Assembly (NCBI GenBank): GCA_947176765.1
Contig: CAMWRX010000008.1
Location: 1-59,703 of the forward strand
Direction: 5' to 3'
Length of the DNA stretch: 59,703 nucleotides
From: an uncultured bacterium
GTDB lineage: Bacteria; Bacillota; Clostridia; Oscillospirales; Oscillospiraceae
Both the position numbers and the translations under genes were made by a program. The notes below the pieces were generated by a model. The model had not been told where the DNA came from and did not search any database. It was given only the letters and a program-made list of their open reading frames with translations. Positions 16,329 through 24,204 of the stretch are shown here, one piece after another. Position 1 is the stretch's first letter, and the number at the start of each line of letters is the position of its first letter.

Positions 16329-16568
16329 ATGAGGCGCTGTTGCTGTGGTTCGCAGGGACAGGGCGGCGATCTGGTGGCCTCGGCGGCGGCGCTGTCTGTG
16401 CTGATTGCCCAGGGCAAGACAGCAGAACAGATCGAGTTGCTGTCCGCAGTCTTTGACATGCTGGCTGACAATCTGGCCACACTGGCACTGAAAGCGCCTA
16501 GCGAGGAGGACTGCTGCAGACGAGAGGAAGCTCGGGCAGAAGACCAAAATGAGAGCCGCTGTCCCTGA
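16329..16568 (+). CDS. Small cysteine-containing hypothetical protein, 79 residues
   Basis: The protein begins MRRCCCGSQ and ends EDCCRREEARAEDQNESRCP, so Cys clusters sit at both ends. The middle is an amphipathic helix pair (LVASAAALSVLIAQGKTAEQIELLSAVF in part, then MLADNLATLAL) with a D/E-Q-rich surface. GGGGGTGGG precedes the ATG at 16329. It has its own promoter-like sequence and a terminator overlapping its stop codon, which supports a real gene. It resembles small DUF-type proteins seen in Oscillospiraceae, but I cannot name the family with certainty and give no function. A metal- or disulfide-related role for the cysteines is speculation. Confidence 0.65.
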   Translation: MRRCCCGSQGQGGDLVASAAALSVLIAQGKTAEQIELLSAVFDMLADNLATLALKAPSEEDCCRREEARAEDQNESRCP

Positions 16569-16586
16569 CAGCGGCCCTCGTTTTTT
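16551..16586 (+). terminator. Terminator overlapping the stop codon of the small Cys protein
   Basis: A 13-bp stem with one mismatch (16551-16563, 16567-16579) and a run of six T at 16581-16586. It overlaps the last codons and reaches the stop of the convergent nucleoside phosphorylase gene. Confidence 0.8.
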
Positions 16587-17358
16587 ATGTATTTTTTTCC
16601 CGATCCCGCTGGATGAGCAGCTTTACCGCCTCGATCCCCACCCGGATGGCGGACTCAGTGTCCTCATCCCGGGTCTGGTCAAGCCCTGCGGCGTTGCGTT
16701 CCTGGTTCCAAATGACATGGAACGCCGAACCACACCGCATTCCTCGGGCCGCGGCCACGGTGAACAGCGCCGCGCTCTCCATCTCGGAGGCCAGCACACC
16801 TAAGCGCTTCCACGCTTCCCACTTGCTTTGCAGCTCGTAAGACACCGGCATGCGCTCCGGCGAGTGCTGGCCGTAAAAGGAGTCCTTGCACTGCACCACC
16901 CCGGCGTGCCAGCGGCGGCCCGACGCCTTGGCCGCATCCACCAACGCGGTAAGTACCTCAAAGTCCGCCACGGCGGGGAACTCAATGGGGGCGTACTCCC
17001 GGCTGGTACCCTCCATGCGGACAGCCCCGGTGGCAATGACCACATCTCCGCTGGTGACATCCAGCTTGATACCGCCGCAAGTGCCCACCCGCACAAAGGT
17101 ATCCGCGCCTAGGTTGGCCAGCTCCTCCATGGCGATGGAGGCGGAGGGCCCGCCGATGCCGGTGGAGGTGACGCTCACCTTCTCGCCCAGCAGGGTGCCG
17201 GTATAGGTGACGTACTCCCGGTTGGTCATCACATGGACAGGGTTGTCAAAGTAGCGGGCAATCTTCTCGCACCGCCCGGGATCGCCCGGGAGGATACAGT
17301 ACCGCCCCACGTCCCCCTGCTTGCAGTTGATGTGGAATTGTCTCTCATCCGCGATCAT
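16585..17358 (-). CDS. udp: Uridine phosphorylase
   Basis: This salvage enzyme splits uridine with phosphate to uracil and ribose 1-phosphate. The 257-residue length matches Udp. Family motifs include [12 protein letters not shown] (phosphate loop), [43 protein letters not shown] (the Udp-type pyrimidine pocket insert) and [11 protein letters not shown], with the Glu-Met-Glu that binds ribose. The [12 protein letters not shown] stretch favours uridine over purine phosphorylases. The gene is transcribed alone from a good promoter at 17390. Side activity on deoxyuridine or thymidine is possible. Confidence 0.92.
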   Translation of the reverse strand: MIADERQFHINCKQGDVGRYCILPGDPGRCEKIARYFDNPVHVMTNREYVTYTGTLLGEKVSVTSTGIGGPSASIAMEELANLGADTFVRVGTCGGIKLDVTSGDVVIATGAVRMEGTSREYAPIEFPAVADFEVLTALVDAAKASGRRWHAGVVQCKDSFYGQHSPERMPVSYELQSKWEAWKRLGVLASEMESAALFTVAAARGMRCGSAFHVIWNQERNAAGLDQTRDEDTESAIRVGIEAVKLLIQRDREKNT

Positions 17359-17389
17359 GACCGCACCTCATTTCTCTTGTTTTTCTCTT

Positions 17390-17418
17390 ATTATATCGCG
17401 ATTGAGCGCAAAAAGCAA
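17390..17418 (-). promoter_or_regulatory. udp promoter
   Basis: On the minus strand TTGCTT (17413-17418) and TATAAT (17390-17395) are 17 nt apart, about 30 nt before the start codon. Confidence 0.75.
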
Positions 17419-17484
17419 GGCGCGGGCATAGAAAAGCATGGGCACGGATCAGAAAAATGCAGCATCATAGCAGCCCTTCACAAC

Positions 17485-17889
17485 TCACGCCCCCGCTGAC
17501 CGCTCGGTATCTGCCGTCAGCACAAGACCGTGTGTCCCATCCTGAGCTGTGACATACCACCGCTCCCCCTCTAGCGGGGCCTCGGTGATTACAATTCGGG
17601 CCAGTTCCCTTTCTGCGATCCTACCAACAGCCGTGTCGTACACCAGCACCGTCACCGGGTACTCCCCCGCCTCAAAGCCGAAGGTCTCTCCCCGTTTCAG
17701 TGGGCTGCTGTCGGCATTCCGCACCCCTGAATCCCGGTCTACAAAATCCGCCACGACCTCGACGATGGTAGCATCCGAATTGTTAACGAACACCAAATTG
17801 TAATCGATCTTCTCTCCGGCGCTGCCGCAGCCGGACAGGGCAGCCAGGGTAAACAATGCCGCTAACACCGCATAGATACGTTTTTTCAT
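17485..17889 (-). CDS. Hypothetical lipoprotein, 134 residues
   Basis: The protein has a clear lipoprotein signal: MKKR, a hydrophobic core, then the lipobox LSGC with Cys at about residue 21. It would be processed by signal peptidase II and anchored outside. The mature part reads as an all-beta domain with NNSDATIVEVVADF, PLKRGETFGFEAGEYPVTVLVYD and a late GERWYVTAQDG, resembling a small Ig-like or fibronectin-like sandwich. No catalytic motif was seen. It follows the exported 155-residue protein by 15 nt and is probably co-transcribed. I do not recognise the family. Confidence 0.75.
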   Translation of the reverse strand: MKKRIYAVLAALFTLAALSGCGSAGEKIDYNLVFVNNSDATIVEVVADFVDRDSGVRNADSSPLKRGETFGFEAGEYPVTVLVYDTAVGRIAERELARIVITEAPLEGERWYVTAQDGTHGLVLTADTERSAGA

Positions 17890-17904
17890 CGTTCCATTTC
17901 TCCT

Positions 17905-18372
17905 TTATGTGTCAAATTGATAAAAATACAGCCGTCCATACTGGCTGTCATAGACCGCCGCAGTGAAATTCCAAGAATATCGATCGCATAGCTCCGTATC
18001 GTCATAGGGCTCCTCGCTCTCGCTATGACGGTCATAGAGGAAGTAAAAGCCCTCCTTCACCGACGCGCCCTCATCCCTGCACAAACTGACAGCCTGTGCT
18101 GCGTTCGCCGACATAGGCAGGGGCTTCCACCCAGGGGTGTCCTCCAGCCCCTCCGCCAGTCCGTTCAACTCCACCACGGCAACGGTCAGCCCATCTCCAT
18201 GGAATCCACCGTGGCTGTCCTCAAAATGAATCAGCGTCCCAGCGGACAGATCCACCCCCAGCGCCTTCCCTATTCGGGACAATCCGTTCTCCTCTTCGCT
18301 CCCAACTTCGTAGCTCGGAAGAGTATAAAGCAGTGCAAATAAAATCAAAACAAGGGTTAAAAAGCGTTTCAT
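17905..18372 (-). CDS. Hypothetical exported protein, 155 residues
   Basis: An N-terminal signal or anchor (MKRFLTLVLILFALLYTLPS) is followed by a soluble domain with TLIHFEDSHGGFHGDGLTVA (in part), KPLPMSANAAQAV and YDRHSESEEPYDDTELCDRYSWNFTAA in part. Similar small proteins with a DSHGGFHGDG motif occur as hypotheticals in Clostridia; none has a known role to my knowledge. GGAGATGATAC precedes the ATG at 18372; the longer frame from 18480 runs into the upstream terminator. It precedes the lipoprotein gene and the two may form an operon. The XRE/DUF2975 transcript ends just upstream. Confidence 0.72.
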   Translation of the reverse strand: MKRFLTLVLILFALLYTLPSYEVGSEEENGLSRIGKALGVDLSAGTLIHFEDSHGGFHGDGLTVAVVELNGLAEGLEDTPGWKPLPMSANAAQAVSLCRDEGASVKEGFYFLYDRHSESEEPYDDTELCDRYSWNFTAAVYDSQYGRLYFYQFDT

Positions 18373-18399
18373 TGTATCATCTCCTTTCAAAATGGGCCG

Positions 18400-18429
18400 C
18401 AAAAAACCGCCCCTATGGCCAGGGGCGGT
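18400..18429 (-). terminator. Terminator of the DUF2975-XRE operon
   Basis: On the minus strand a 9-bp GC-rich stem (18406-18414 with 18421-18429) is followed by TTTTTTG. It overlaps the 3' end of the XRE gene. Confidence 0.8.
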
Positions 18430-18673
18430 CATCGGGATCGTTCTTTGTTTTGTTGTCGGGTCTCTCTGCTTCGGGGACAAACTCCAAAATGTCCCCCGGC
18501 TGACAGTCCAGCGCCTTGCAGATGGCCTCCAGCGTGGAAAATCGCACCGCTTTGGCCTTATTGTTTTTCAAAATGGACAGGTTGGCCATGGTGACGTCCA
18601 CCTTCTGGGACAACTCCCCCAGGGACATCTTCCGTTTGGCCATCATCACGTCCAGGTTCACGATAATCGCCAT
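18413..18673 (-). CDS. XRE-family HTH regulator (YozG-like)
   Basis: An 86-residue DNA-binding protein. Nearly the whole length is one Cro/CI-type helix-turn-helix: VNLDVMMAKRKMSLGELSQKV in part, then MANLSILKNNKAKAVRFSTLEAI, and CKALDCQPGDILEF. The last of these is the classic end of the YozG-like subfamily. A short charged tail follows. It starts 10 nt after the DUF2975 membrane protein gene; the two families are commonly found together and are thought to act as a membrane protein plus its regulator. Autoregulation at the promoter at 19299-19327 is likely by analogy. Confidence 0.92.
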   Translation of the reverse strand: MAIIVNLDVMMAKRKMSLGELSQKVDVTMANLSILKNNKAKAVRFSTLEAICKALDCQPGDILEFVPEAERPDNKTKNDPDDRPWP

Positions 18674-18683
18674 ACGCCGCCCC

Positions 18684-19277
18684 CTATATGGTCAGGTCGT
18701 TCTCCGCCTTGATCTCGGCGGCCTGCCGGAACAGGGCGGACATGACCATGCACAGAAGCCCCGCCATGAGGAAGATGGGGACGAACAGGGCATTGTAGGT
18801 GAGCAGCGGTAAAATACTTCGATAGGTGGCAAATCCCCAAATCAGCCGCAAAAGCGCCGCGCCGGCGATCACAAAGCAGCACACCGCTGCCCGCTTCAGG
18901 CTGACTGCGTTACTTAATGTAAAGGGATTCCCCTTTAGTATCGTGTCCAGCACCCGTTTACCCTGCCAAAGGATGACGGCGGTACATATACCGCAAAACA
19001 GCAGAAATAGTGTCAGCACCGGCCAATAGAAGTCCTCCCCTGTCAGCGCCAGCATCCAGACGACCGGATGCCAACCGTATACAATGAACTGAAGGAAAAA
19101 GCTCTGATATGGGCCTCCCTCCAATATTCGCTGGAGCGCCTGGCCGTCCCACCTGTTTTCTGCCATCAGCCCCGCCAGAGCGGGCACAAAAAACAGTGTA
19201 ATGATATTACACACGAACGTGATAATGACCAGCACCCGCAGCACACGGGCCAGCTTCTGCACAGAAGTCTTATCCAT
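18684..19277 (-). CDS. DUF2975 membrane protein
   Basis: A 197-residue protein with four membrane helices: about residues 12-35, 85-105, 125-150 and 160-185. The C-terminal stretch ending FRQAAEIKAENDLTI, next to an XRE gene, is characteristic of DUF2975. The function is unknown. The pairing with a YozG-type regulator suggests a membrane-linked signalling or self-regulated module. The ATG at 19277 (MDKTSVQK) has AGAGGTGG upstream and is preferred to GTG at 19286. Confidence 0.85.
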   Translation of the reverse strand: MDKTSVQKLARVLRVLVIITFVCNIITLFFVPALAGLMAENRWDGQALQRILEGGPYQSFFLQFIVYGWHPVVWMLALTGEDFYWPVLTLFLLFCGICTAVILWQGKRVLDTILKGNPFTLSNAVSLKRAAVCCFVIAGAALLRLIWGFATYRSILPLLTYNALFVPIFLMAGLLCMVMSALFRQAAEIKAENDLTI

Positions 19278-19298
19278 ACTTACCACCTCTTGTCCATG

Positions 19299-19327
19299 AG
19301 CTTACCACTTGCATTATCGTTTGTCAA
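19299..19327 (-). promoter_or_regulatory. Promoter of the DUF2975-XRE operon
   Basis: On the minus strand TTGACA (19322-19327) and TAAGCT (19299-19304) are 17 nt apart, just upstream of the start codon. Confidence 0.65.
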
Positions 19328-19359
19328 GTATTTTTTATTGTTTTTCGATAAAATATTTA

Positions 19360-19400
19360 AGCAAGAAGGCCCAACACCAACAGCGCGGGGCCTTCCTGCT
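19360..19400. terminator. Bidirectional terminator after the CPBP protease gene
   Basis: A 13-bp stem with one mismatch (19360-19372, 19388-19400) has T-rich sequence on both sides. On the minus strand it ends the sirtuin-CPBP transcript. Confidence 0.75.
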
Positions 19401-19463
19401 TTTTATTATTCTTCGCCGATAATCGTACGGAATTATGTGTCTCCCTGCTCTGGCAGGAATCTC

Positions 19464-20369
19464 TCATTCGTCCCAGGGATCGTAATCGTAATTTTGGGGT
19501 TTCACGGGTAATTCCTGCGCCGGAAGAGGCTTGGCCACAGGCCGGAACAGGGCGGCAATGGCCCTACGGTCCAGGATCGGGGCGATGATGCCGATCACGA
19601 TCAACACACCCAACGCAACCACAAGCCCCGCCCCCTCCTCTGTCTCCGGGATGAAGGAGAGTACCTGGCCGATAGCATTGAAGGCCACGTGGCCCAGGAT
19701 AGACGGCAGGATAGAATTCGCCCGCAGATCAATGAAGCCAAAGATCGCGCCCAGCACAAAGGCGTAGGCAAACCAGACCGGGTGTCCGTGGCACACCCCG
19801 AACACGGCGGCGGACAGTATAACCGCCAGCCAACCTGGCATAACCCGGGCCAACCGGTTCATGACCAGCCCCCGGAAAATGATCTCCTCCACCACTGGGG
19901 CCACCACCGCTACGGCAATTACCCCGATCAGGGTGCCGCTGTCAATGCCTGCGGATGCCTCGCTGTAGCTGTCCAGCCATGCCTCGGGCAGCAGGGCCAG
20001 CGCCACCGTGATCACCACGTACAGCCCCGGCGCCAGCGTCACCCCCGTCAGCAGGGCTGGCCCGGGCACGGGCCGCAGCCACAGCGCCTCGCCAAACTTT
20101 TTCCGCCGGATGAGGTAAAAGACCAGCACAACGGTAAGGGTAAGCAGGCCGGAAATCAGCGACAAGGTCATCGTATCGACGCTGAGCAGGGCCAGAATAG
20201 CGTCCTCGTCCACCGCCGATTCCCCGGTAATGGCTTCCGAAATAATGGAGACAATCAGAGGCAGCATTACCGCCACCTGCATCCCCAGAAACAGCGCCAC
20301 ATAGCACACCGATTTGCCCAGGGCGGCAAATACCTGGCCCACACGATCTGGCTTTCTCTCGTTCATCAT
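19464..20369 (-). CDS. CPBP-family intramembrane glutamic protease
   Basis: A 301-residue polytopic protein of the CAAX-protease/bacteriocin-processing (Abi) family. It carries the three active-site motifs: VEEIIFRG (paired Glu, about residue 155), FGVCHGH (His, about residue 195) and HVAFNAIG (His, about residue 237), all in predicted membrane segments. Members cut proteins within the membrane or confer bacteriocin immunity. The start codon overlaps the stop of the sirtuin gene (ATGA), so the two proteins are translationally coupled. The target is unknown. Confidence 0.9.
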   Translation of the reverse strand: MMNERKPDRVGQVFAALGKSVCYVALFLGMQVAVMLPLIVSIISEAITGESAVDEDAILALLSVDTMTLSLISGLLTLTVVLVFYLIRRKKFGEALWLRPVPGPALLTGVTLAPGLYVVITVALALLPEAWLDSYSEASAGIDSGTLIGVIAVAVVAPVVEEIIFRGLVMNRLARVMPGWLAVILSAAVFGVCHGHPVWFAYAFVLGAIFGFIDLRANSILPSILGHVAFNAIGQVLSFIPETEEGAGLVVALGVLIVIGIIAPILDRRAIAALFRPVAKPLPAQELPVKPQNYDYDPWDE

Positions 20370-21085
20370 TCAATCTCTCCCAGTACTTTTCCGATGGAAT
20401 CGTGGATCACCAAATCGGCCCGCCCGTCGTAGGGCGTCGGATCCCGGTTGATGAGTACCAGCTTATTCCCCCGGTAATAGTTGATGAGCCCCGCGGCGGG
20501 ATACACCACCAGGGACGTACCGCCGATGATGAGCACGTCCGCTTTCGCGATGGCCCGCACGGCCCCCTCCACCGTGTCCTGATCCAGCCCTTCCTCATAG
20601 AGTACCACGTCTGGCTTCACCAGCCCCCCACACACCGGGCAGCGGGGCACTCCCTCTCCCCCGGCAATAAAGTCCACGCCGAAAAACGTCCGGCACTTGG
20701 TGCAGTAGTTGCGGTGAACCGAGCCGTGGAGCTCATACACCGTCTGGCTGCCCGCCAGCTGGTGCAGCCCGTCGATATTCTGGGTGACCACTGCCTTCAG
20801 CTTGCCCGCCCGCTCCAGTTCCGCCAGCTTGAGATGGGCGGCGTTGGGTTTCGCGTCCAGGCACAGCATTTTATCCCGATAGAAACGGTAAAAGTCCTCC
20901 GTGCGGCGGGTGAAATAGGTGTGGCTGAGAATGGTCTCCGGCGGCTCGTCGTATTTCTGATTATAAAGGCCGTCCACACTGCGAAAGTCAGGGATGCCGC
21001 TCTCGGTGGACACGCCCGCCCCGCCAAAAAAGACAATATTGCCGCTATCTTTGATCCATTGCCGCAATTGTTCCTGAGCAGTCAT
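20366..21085 (-). CDS. cobB: NAD-dependent protein deacylase (sirtuin)
   Basis: A 239-residue Sir2-family enzyme that removes acyl groups from lysine using NAD. Visible motifs: FFGGAGVSTESGIPDFR (NAD binding), TQNIDGLHQLAG, YELHGSVHRNYC (catalytic His), four zinc cysteines in CTKC and CPVCGG, and GTSLVVYPAAGL with LINRDPTPYD near the end. It has Tyr and Arg at the positions typical of desuccinylase-type sirtuins only in part, so the acyl preference is open. The ATG at 21085 has GAGGGAAGGG upstream. Its promoter lies inside the argF terminator. Coupled to a CPBP membrane protease. Confidence 0.94.
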   Translation of the reverse strand: MTAQEQLRQWIKDSGNIVFFGGAGVSTESGIPDFRSVDGLYNQKYDEPPETILSHTYFTRRTEDFYRFYRDKMLCLDAKPNAAHLKLAELERAGKLKAVVTQNIDGLHQLAGSQTVYELHGSVHRNYCTKCRTFFGVDFIAGGEGVPRCPVCGGLVKPDVVLYEEGLDQDTVEGAVRAIAKADVLIIGGTSLVVYPAAGLINYYRGNKLVLINRDPTPYDGRADLVIHDSIGKVLGEIE

Positions 21086-21107
21086 CGCCCTTCCCTCCTT
21101 TGGCCCA

Positions 21108-21136
21108 ATTATAACAAAGTCCCCCCTGCACTGCAA
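21108..21136 (-). promoter_or_regulatory. Sirtuin-operon promoter embedded in the argF terminator
   Basis: On the minus strand TTGCAG (21131-21136) and TATAAT (21108-21113) are 17 nt apart. The -35 lies in the loop of the argF terminator hairpin, and the spacer covers one arm of it. Confidence 0.6.
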
Positions 21137-21146
21137 GGGGGACTTT
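21116..21146 (-). terminator. argF terminator
   Basis: A perfect 10-bp stem (21116-21125 with 21137-21146) three nt after the argF stop. The T-run after it is weak (TTTGTT), so some read-through is possible. Confidence 0.65.
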
Positions 21147-21148
21147 GC

Positions 21149-22063
21149 TCAATCCTTCATCAACAGGTACAGCACAGCTTTCTGGGCGTGCAGACGGTTC
21201 TCCGCCTCCTCAAAGATCTCGTCGGCGTGGGCCTCAAACACCTGGGCGCTGATCTCCTCCCCCTTGTGGGCGGGCAGGCAGTGCTGCACCATGCAGCCGG
21301 GGTGGGTCAGCTCCATCAGCGCTTCATCCACGCAGTAGCCCGCGAAGGCCTTCGCCCGGACGGCCCGCTCCTCCTCCTTACCCATGGACGCCCACACGTC
21401 GGTGATCACCACGTCGGCATCCTTCGCCGCCTCGGCCGGGGTACGCACCAGCTCGAACTTGCAGTCCGTCACCGTTTTGGCAAAGTCCAGCACCGACGGA
21501 TCGGGGTCATATCCCTCCGGACAGGCCACGGACACGTCCATGCCGCACTTCAGGCCGCCCACAATCAGGGAGTTGGCCATATTGTTGCCGTCCCCGATGA
21601 AGGCCAGCTTCAGCCCCTCCAGCCGGGTCATCTTCTCCCGGATGGTCATCAGGTCCGCCAGCACCTGGCAGGGGTGGGCAAAGTCGGTCAAGCCGTTCAC
21701 CACCGGGATGGAGGAGTATTTCGCCAATTCCTCCACCTCGGACTGGCCGTAGGTGCGGATCATGATGCCGTCGCAGTACCGGGACAGCACCCGCGCGGTG
21801 TCCTCCACCGGCTCCCCGCGGCCGATCTGGCTTTCCTTGCCGGACAGGAACAGGGCGTGGCCGCCCAACTGGTACATTCCCACCTCGAAGGACACCCGGG
21901 TGCGGGTGGAGTTTTTTTCGAAAATCATGGCCAGGGTCTTGCCCTTGAGGTAGTCATGGGCAATTCCGTGCTTCTGGCTGTATTTCATCTGGTCCGCCAT
22001 ATCCAGGATTTCGGCAATTTCCTCCTTGGACAGATCCAGCAGCTTGAGTAAGTCTTTTTTCAC
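21149..22063 (-). CDS. argF: Ornithine carbamoyltransferase
   Basis: This enzyme joins carbamoyl phosphate and ornithine to citrulline. A 304-residue protein with the three family signatures: STRTR (carbamoyl-phosphate site, about residue 53), HPCQ (about residue 130) and HCLPA (about residue 266), plus the ornithine-loop region DVWASMG. Start choice: GGAGGAGA lies 6 nt before a GTG at 22063, which gives the usual N-terminus (MKKDLLKLLDLSKEEI). An ATG at 22078 would read through the ribosome site itself. Last gene of the arginine operon. Confidence 0.95.
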   Translation of the reverse strand: MKKDLLKLLDLSKEEIAEILDMADQMKYSQKHGIAHDYLKGKTLAMIFEKNSTRTRVSFEVGMYQLGGHALFLSGKESQIGRGEPVEDTARVLSRYCDGIMIRTYGQSEVEELAKYSSIPVVNGLTDFAHPCQVLADLMTIREKMTRLEGLKLAFIGDGNNMANSLIVGGLKCGMDVSVACPEGYDPDPSVLDFAKTVTDCKFELVRTPAEAAKDADVVITDVWASMGKEEERAVRAKAFAGYCVDEALMELTHPGCMVQHCLPAHKGEEISAQVFEAHADEIFEEAENRLHAQKAVLYLLMKD

Positions 22064-22079
22064 CGGTATCTCCTCCATT

Positions 22080-23255
22080 TTAAGAAAGGGCCGCTTTCAG
22101 GATGGCCAGCCCCTTATCCAGTTCTTCCTTGGTGATGGTCAGCGGCGGCAGGAACCGCAGACCCGGCCCGGCGGTGAGGCTGAGCAGGCCCGCCTGGTTC
22201 AGCTTGGCGCACAGCTCCTTGTTGGAGAAGCCATCCAACACCTCCACGCCAATCATCAGGCCCATGCCCCGCGTCTTGCCCAGGCAGGGCAGATTCATAG
22301 ACTCAATAGCGGCTCGCAGGTATTCCCCTTTTTCTTTCACCTGGGAAATGGCCTCGTCATCCAAAATATCCAGCACCGCGTTGGCTGCTGCCGCAGACAC
22401 TGGATTGCCGCCGAAGGTGGAGGCGTGGTCTCCCGGCGCGAACACATGGCGGCACTTCTCATTCACCAGGAAGCCGCCCATGGGCAGGCCCCCGGCGATC
22501 CCCTTGGCAAAGGACAGAGCGTCAGGCTGTACGCCGTACTGCTGGAAACAGAACAGCGATCCGGTCCGGCCTATGCCGGTCTGCACCTCATCCACCAGGA
22601 AAAGCCAGTCCCGATCCGCGCACAGCTTGGCCAGATCGTGTACAAACCCGGGATCCAGGGGCAGCACGCCCCCCTCACCCTGCACCAACTCCACCAACAC
22701 AGCGCAGACGTCATCGCCCGCTGTCTGCCAGACAGAGTCAATGCTGGGATCCGCCCAGCGGAAGCCCTCAGTGAAGGGGAAAAAATATTTGTGGAACACA
22801 TCCTGGCCGGTGGCGGCCAGGGTGGTAATGGTGCGGCCGTGGAACGAGCGGTTCAGGGTGATGACAGTGCCCCTTCCCTCGCCGTACTTCTCCCACGAAT
22901 ACTTCCGCGCCAGCTTGATAATGCCCTCGTTGCCCTCCGCGCCGGAATTGCCAAAAAACGCCGCCGCCATGCCGGAGCGGGTACACAGCTTTTCCGCCAA
23001 ACGGATATAGGGTTCCGAGTAGTACAGGTTGGAGATGTGGGCCAGCTTCCCCGCCTGTTTGGCGACGGCCGCCTGCCACTCCGGATTGGCGGTGCCCACC
23101 GACAGCACACCGATGCCGGAGGCAAAGTCGATGTACTCCTTCCCGTCCACACCATATAGAGTGGCTCCCTGTCCATGGTCGATGGCAATGGGGTTGCGGC
23201 CATAGCTCTGCACAACATATTGGCTATCCAGTTTTTTCAGCTCTTCAAAGGTCAC
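22080..23255 (-). CDS. argD: Acetylornithine aminotransferase
   Basis: A 391-residue PLP enzyme that makes N-acetylornithine from the semialdehyde and glutamate. Class III aminotransferase motifs are present: FGNSGAEGNEGIIKLARKY in part (PLP phosphate and substrate binding), FHGRTITTLAATGQ, LVDEVQTGIGRTG (PLP pyridine Asp/Gln) and LSFAKGIAGGLPMGG (Schiff-base Lys). The start is a GTG at 23255 with AAGGAGG 8 nt upstream. It begins 13 nt after argB and is followed closely by argF. Confidence 0.95.
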   Translation of the reverse strand: MTFEELKKLDSQYVVQSYGRNPIAIDHGQGATLYGVDGKEYIDFASGIGVLSVGTANPEWQAAVAKQAGKLAHISNLYYSEPYIRLAEKLCTRSGMAAAFFGNSGAEGNEGIIKLARKYSWEKYGEGRGTVITLNRSFHGRTITTLAATGQDVFHKYFFPFTEGFRWADPSIDSVWQTAGDDVCAVLVELVQGEGGVLPLDPGFVHDLAKLCADRDWLFLVDEVQTGIGRTGSLFCFQQYGVQPDALSFAKGIAGGLPMGGFLVNEKCRHVFAPGDHASTFGGNPVSAAAANAVLDILDDEAISQVKEKGEYLRAAIESMNLPCLGKTRGMGLMIGVEVLDGFSNKELCAKLNQAGLLSLTAGPGLRFLPPLTITKEELDKGLAILKAALS

Positions 23256-23268
23256 CTTCGGCGCCTCC

Positions 23269-24123
23269 TTACACAGTGATCATTGTGCCCAAGCCCGCGT
23301 CGCTGAGCAGTTCAATGAGGATGGAGTGGGGAATGCGTCCGTCCAGGATGACGGTGCTCCTCACCCCGGAGCGTACCGCTTCAGCGGCGCAGTCGATTTT
23401 GGGGATCATGCCCCCCTGGATCACCCCGTCCTTGATGAGGCCGGGGATCTCCGACGCCCGGACCTGGTGGAGCAGAGTGCCCTCGTTCTGGGGGTCGGTG
23501 AGCAGGCCCCGCACGTCGGTGAGCAGGATCAGCTTTTCCGCGTTCAGCGCCACCGCCAGCTTGGCGGCGGCGGTGTCGGCGTTCACGTTGTAAGCGGTCG
23601 GCCCGTCAACGCCCTGGGCCACGGTGGACACCACGGGGATGTAGCCGTTGTGGAGCGCGTCCTCCACAACGGAGGGGTTCACCTTCTGGATAGAGCCCAC
23701 CAGCCCATACCTCTCGTCCAGCCGAGCAGCCTGGAACAGGTCGGCATCCATGCCGCACAGGCCCACCGCCTGGCCCCCCTGGCTGTTGATGAGGGCCGCC
23801 AGATCCTTGTTCACCTTGCCGCACAGCACCTGCTGCACCACATCCATAGTCTCCTCGTCGGTGTAGCGCAGGCCGTCCACGAATTTGGACTGGTGTCCCA
23901 GCCGTTTCAGCATATCGCTGATCTCCGGCCCGCCGCCGTGTACCACCACCACCCGGATTCCCACCAGGGAGAGCAGGATCAGGTCGGAGATCACCGCCTG
24001 GCGCAGCTCCTCTGAGATCATGGCGTTTCCGCCGTACTTTACCACTATGGTCTTCCCGTTAAATTTTTGAATGTAGGGCATCGCCTCGGCCAGCACCTGA
24101 GCGCGCTCAATGAGTGAGGACAT
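23269..24123 (-). CDS. argB: N-acetylglutamate kinase
   Basis: A 284-residue amino acid kinase that phosphorylates N-acetylglutamate. Motifs: TIVVKYGGNAM (ATP-binding Lys and Gly loop, about residue 25), VVVHGGGPEIS (substrate), NVNADTAAAKLAVAL and LLTDVRGLL. The start at 24123 (MSSLIERAQVL) has AAAGGGAGC upstream; the longer frame is not needed. The N-terminal helix LIERAQVLAEAMPYI matches that of hexameric, arginine-inhibited NAGKs, suggesting feedback control by arginine, which is inference. Confidence 0.95.
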   Translation of the reverse strand: MSSLIERAQVLAEAMPYIQKFNGKTIVVKYGGNAMISEELRQAVISDLILLSLVGIRVVVVHGGGPEISDMLKRLGHQSKFVDGLRYTDEETMDVVQQVLCGKVNKDLAALINSQGGQAVGLCGMDADLFQAARLDERYGLVGSIQKVNPSVVEDALHNGYIPVVSTVAQGVDGPTAYNVNADTAAAKLAVALNAEKLILLTDVRGLLTDPQNEGTLLHQVRASEIPGLIKDGVIQGGMIPKIDCAAEAVRSGVRSTVILDGRIPHSILIELLSDAGLGTMITV

Positions 24124-24204
24124 GGAAAAGCTCCCTTTCAAGGTAAAATTATAAAGCCGCCCCGCAGGGCTAAAGGGTATCACGCCGCAGAAAACGTCCG
24201 GCCC

